Assembly (NCBI RefSeq): GCF_016863015.1 | Contig: NZ_BOOB01000047.1 | Span: forward strand, 1-64,000 | Direction: 5' to 3' | From: Microbispora amethystogenes | GTDB taxonomy: Bacteria; Actinomycetota; Actinomycetes; Streptosporangiales; Streptosporangiaceae | DNA length: 64,000 nt | Shown: positions 62,331 to 64,000 of the stretch, piece by piece | How the letters are laid out: each line of letters opens with the position of its first letter | How positions within the stretch are numbered: the stretch's first letter is position 1 | The notes under the pieces: generated by a model | Databases searched by the model: none | What the model saw: the letters and a program-made list of their open reading frames with translations, nothing else | Told to the model about the DNA's origin: nothing | Translations under genes and position numbers: made by a program

Positions 62331-62558
62331 GTGACGCCCATGACCATCGAGGAGGTACGTGCCCTCCCGGCCGTCGTCCCTCTGCTGACTGCCGCCCGCG
62401 CCCTCGGCCTCAGCCGCAACACCGCCTACCGCCTCGTCAAACGCGGCGAGTTCCCCTGCCGAGTCGTTCAAGCAGGCGATACCTACCGGGTTCCCACCAT
62501 CGAAGTCCTTCGCATCCTTTCTCTCGATCTAAGCAACGTGGAGGAGCAGGTGGGATAG
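62331..62558 (+). CDS. Excisionase-like HTH DNA-binding protein
   Basis: 75 residues from the GTG at 62331 (GGGAGG just upstream; an ATG lies at 62340). Residues about 15-55 (PLLTAARALGLSRNTAYRLV, KRGEFPCRVVQAGDTYRVPT) are the MerR-like winged helix of AlpA/Xis-type proteins common in actinomycete integrative elements. The frame is continuous with the methyltransferase upstream, so a read-through fusion is possible. No integrase gene or attachment site is seen in the window. Confidence 0.78.
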   Translation: MTPMTIEEVRALPAVVPLLTAARALGLSRNTAYRLVKRGEFPCRVVQAGDTYRVPTIEVLRILSLDLSNVEEQVG

Positions 62559-62654
62559 ATAGCCGGGTGGCAGCCTGAGCGGCGATACGCCCTACGGGGC
62601 TCGTACGCGCCTGGATGTCTTGGCCGCACCGCCTTCGGCTGCATCAAAATGAAG

Positions 62655-62691
62655 CGAGGGCGTCTGAGTATTTGTCTTGGACGCCCTCGCC
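62655..62691. terminator. Hairpin terminator
   Basis: GCGAGGGCGTC (62655-62665) pairs perfectly with GACGCCCTCGC (62681-62691) around a 15-nt loop. An outer CATCAA/TTGATG pair (62643-62648, 62693-62698) can extend it. It lies between the converging HTH (+) and TetR (-) genes and would serve both. Confidence 0.6.
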
Positions 62692-62734
62692 TTGATGTGT
62701 CGCCGTGCAAGGCTGAGCGGAGGCGCCTGCGGCT

Positions 62735-63343
62735 TCAGGCGCTCGCCGGTCCGCTGTAGTCGGTGGCGGCATAAACCTGCAGGAGCCTCTCGACTCCGCG
62801 TAGGAAGGTCTCGCAGATCAGCACCGGGTCGAACAGGCAGCCGGCGGCCATGGCGCCGTCGCGCATCATCACGAAGTGGCGGGCGGCGGGCTCGGCGCCG
62901 GTCTCCTGGATCCTGGCCAGCAGTTCCGTGATTGTTTCCAGGAACCATTGGCGGTGGGCGAGCACGGCCTTGTGCACCGGGGACTCGGGGTCGGGATACT
63001 CGACGGCAGCGTTGAGGAAGGCGCATCCCCGGAAGCCGGGGGACTGGATGCTTCGGGCGATGGACGTGCTGAGGGCGCGGATGGTGTCGGCGGCCGGTAG
63101 TCCGGCGGCCACAACCTCGTCCGCCTGACTCCTTATGGCCCGGTCGACCTCGTTCAGGTAGGCCAGGACAAGGTCTTCCTTGCCCGGGAAGTGCCGGTAG
63201 AGGGTGGCCCGCGTCACCTGCGCCTCGGCGACGATGCGATCGATGCCGACGGCCTGGATGCCCTCGGCGTAGAAGAGCCGGGTGGCCGTGTCGAGCAGCC
63301 GGGACCGCGCTTCGGACGGCCGGCCTTCGGATTCGCTACGCAT
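62735..63343 (-). CDS. TetR-family transcriptional regulator
   Basis: 202 residues. N-terminal HTH (about 10-58: RSRLLDTATRLFYAEGIQAV, VTRATLYRHFPGKEDLVLAY). The C-terminal part (SIQSPGFRGCAFLNAAVEYP, HRQWFLETITELL) matches the TetR_C group found in AcrR/YcdC-like repressors of membrane proteins. Two identical 20-bp copies with an AGAACGTTCT palindrome lie just upstream, between it and the divergent membrane protein gene, so it very likely represses both. Confidence 0.9.
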   Translation of the reverse strand: MRSESEGRPSEARSRLLDTATRLFYAEGIQAVGIDRIVAEAQVTRATLYRHFPGKEDLVLAYLNEVDRAIRSQADEVVAAGLPAADTIRALSTSIARSIQSPGFRGCAFLNAAVEYPDPESPVHKAVLAHRQWFLETITELLARIQETGAEPAARHFVMMRDGAMAAGCLFDPVLICETFLRGVERLLQVYAATDYSGPASA

Positions 63344-63357
63344 GCGACCATCCTAGT

Positions 63358-63428
63358 AGGTAGAACGTTCTGTCTTGACAGGTTGCACGGCAGATTGCAG
63401 GCTGTGCGAGGTAGAACGTTCTGTCTTG
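63358..63428. promoter_or_regulatory. Two 20-bp direct repeats carrying the TetR operator AGAACGTTCT
   Basis: AGGTAGAACGTTCTGTCTTG occurs at 63358-63377 and 63409-63428, start to start 51 bp, about five helical turns. Each contains the perfect palindrome AGAACGTTCT (63362-63371, 63413-63422). The first is 15 bp from the TetR start codon and the second 17 bp before a GTG frame on the other strand. Confidence 0.75.
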
Positions 63429-63444
63429 CGAGAGAGTTGTTCCA

Positions 63445-63696
63445 GTGGCTCGTCGTCTTCACGTACGCACCGCCCCGCTGTTCATCGGTGCGGCCGTGGT
63501 CGCCGCGGCCAGGCTGTCGGCGGCGGGTCCGGCGTCCGCGGCACGGAGCACCCCGGACTTTCCGTCCTTTGTGAAGCCGGCCCGGATTTCCGTCGAGCAT
63601 CTGGACCTGGCCGTCAGCAGCGCCCGTGCGCCGGGAGTGCTTCCACGCAACGAGCGGGGCGGTCTCCTCGTCATTCAAACTCTGAGAAGGATCATC
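63445..63696 (+). other. Open frame with signal-peptide-like start, in frame with the membrane protein
   Basis: From a GTG at 63445 an 84-codon frame starts VARRLHVRTAPLFIGAAVVA with AARLSAAGPASAA, which looks like a signal peptide, and then shows no known domain before running in frame into the DUF308-like gene at 63697. It may be the remnant of a secreted protein or a spurious extension. No good ribosome-binding site precedes it. Confidence 0.3.
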
Positions 63697-64000
63697 ATGA
63701 GCTCCATCGCTGCTTCGCCCGGCATTTCCGGGACCGCGTCCGCACTGCGGCGGCTGTACTTCGTCCGGTTCGCGTTCGCCATCGTCTGGGCCCTCGCGAT
63801 GTTCACGACCGCCTCGAACCTGGGCCCGCTCGTGGTCACCCTGCTCGTGCTCTACCCGCTGTTCGACGTGGCCGCCGCCGTCATCGACGCCCGCGCGTCG
63901 CGCGCCACCGGATCACCTGCCCTGTTGTACGTCAACATCGCGGTCAGCCTGATCACCGCCATCGGAGTGGCCATCGCCTGCGCGTCCGGCATCCCGGCTG
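63697..64000 (+). CDS. Integral membrane protein (DUF308-like), cut by the window end
   Basis: At least 101 residues from the ATG at 63697 (GAAGGA upstream). Three membrane helices are visible (VRFAFAIVWALAMFTTASNL, GPLVVTLLVLYPLFDVAAAV, YVNIAVSLITAIGVAIACAS), a pattern seen in DUF308/HdeD-like actinobacterial proteins. It is divergent from the TetR gene, whose duplicated operators lie between them, so it is the probable target. The C-terminus is outside the window. Confidence 0.7.
   Translation, partial: MSSIAASPGISGTASALRRLYFVRFAFAIVWALAMFTTASNLGPLVVTLLVLYPLFDVAAAVIDARASRATGSPALLYVNIAVSLITAIGVAIACASGIPA

Overview
The window is high-GC DNA with many GTG and some TTG starts, ATGA/GTGA gene overlaps, CBM2-bearing secreted glycoside hydrolases, a Tat-type DyP peroxidase and DrrAB-like transporters. 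This points to a mycelial actinobacterium, most likely of the Streptosporangiales (Streptosporangium/Nonomuraea-like). That placement is an inference from gene content. No rRNA, tRNA or CRISPR array was seen.

Layout. (1) 0-7 kb: a dormancy-like block (two CBS-pair proteins, a long ribosome hibernation factor with a duplicated C-terminal domain, a GH65 phosphorylase), then a secreted CBM2-F5/8C-GH26 mannanase behind two palindromic operators. (2) 7-17 kb: a minus-strand RHH protein, DUF4097, DrrA, DrrB, DUF1707 operon; a TetR/zinc alcohol dehydrogenase pair with an operator between them; a frameshifted KdpD-like membrane protein; and a CPBP protease, histidine kinase, response regulator operon. 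(3) 17-23 kb: a molybdate operon (HTH-Mop regulator, ModA, ModB, ModC), then an AraC regulator with a two-component styrene/indole-type flavin monooxygenase. (4) 23-28 kb: an extracytoplasmic copper cluster (DyP peroxidase, PCuAC chaperone, two divergent paralogous membrane proteins, two tandem CopC proteins). (5) 28-33 kb: a methyltransferase and a large secreted LamG/GH43 protein, followed by about 1 kb of non-coding or decayed DNA with a histidine-kinase remnant. (6) 33-41 kb: a stress-chaperone operon (general stress protein, DnaK, GrpE, CbpA, CbpM, ClpB) and a formaldehyde-dehydrogenase-like enzyme.

(7) 41-59 kb is the most coherent locus and looks like a galactomannan/manno-oligosaccharide utilisation island. 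A minus-strand operon holds GH2 beta-mannosidase, a LacI-type ligand-binding domain without a DNA-binding domain, and GH36 alpha-galactosidase. A divergent plus-strand operon holds a family-5 binding protein, OppB-like permease, a fused permease-ATPase, an ATPase, a CBM2-GH5 endo-glycanase and a GH42 beta-galactosidase. Two ROK repressors sit in and beside these operons, each next to inverted repeats that overlap TTGACT promoter boxes. The expected chain is: secreted GH26/GH5 enzymes cut polymer outside, the Opp-type transporter imports oligomers, GH36/GH42/GH2 finish them inside, and the ROK proteins sense a product.

(8) 59-64 kb is a decaying accessory stretch: a MerR/TipA-like N-terminus joined to a methyltransferase, an acyl-CoA ligase tail, a frameshifted small gene, a frameshifted DNA methyltransferase running into an excisionase-like HTH protein, a TetR gene with duplicated operators, and the start of a DUF308-like membrane protein cut by the window end.
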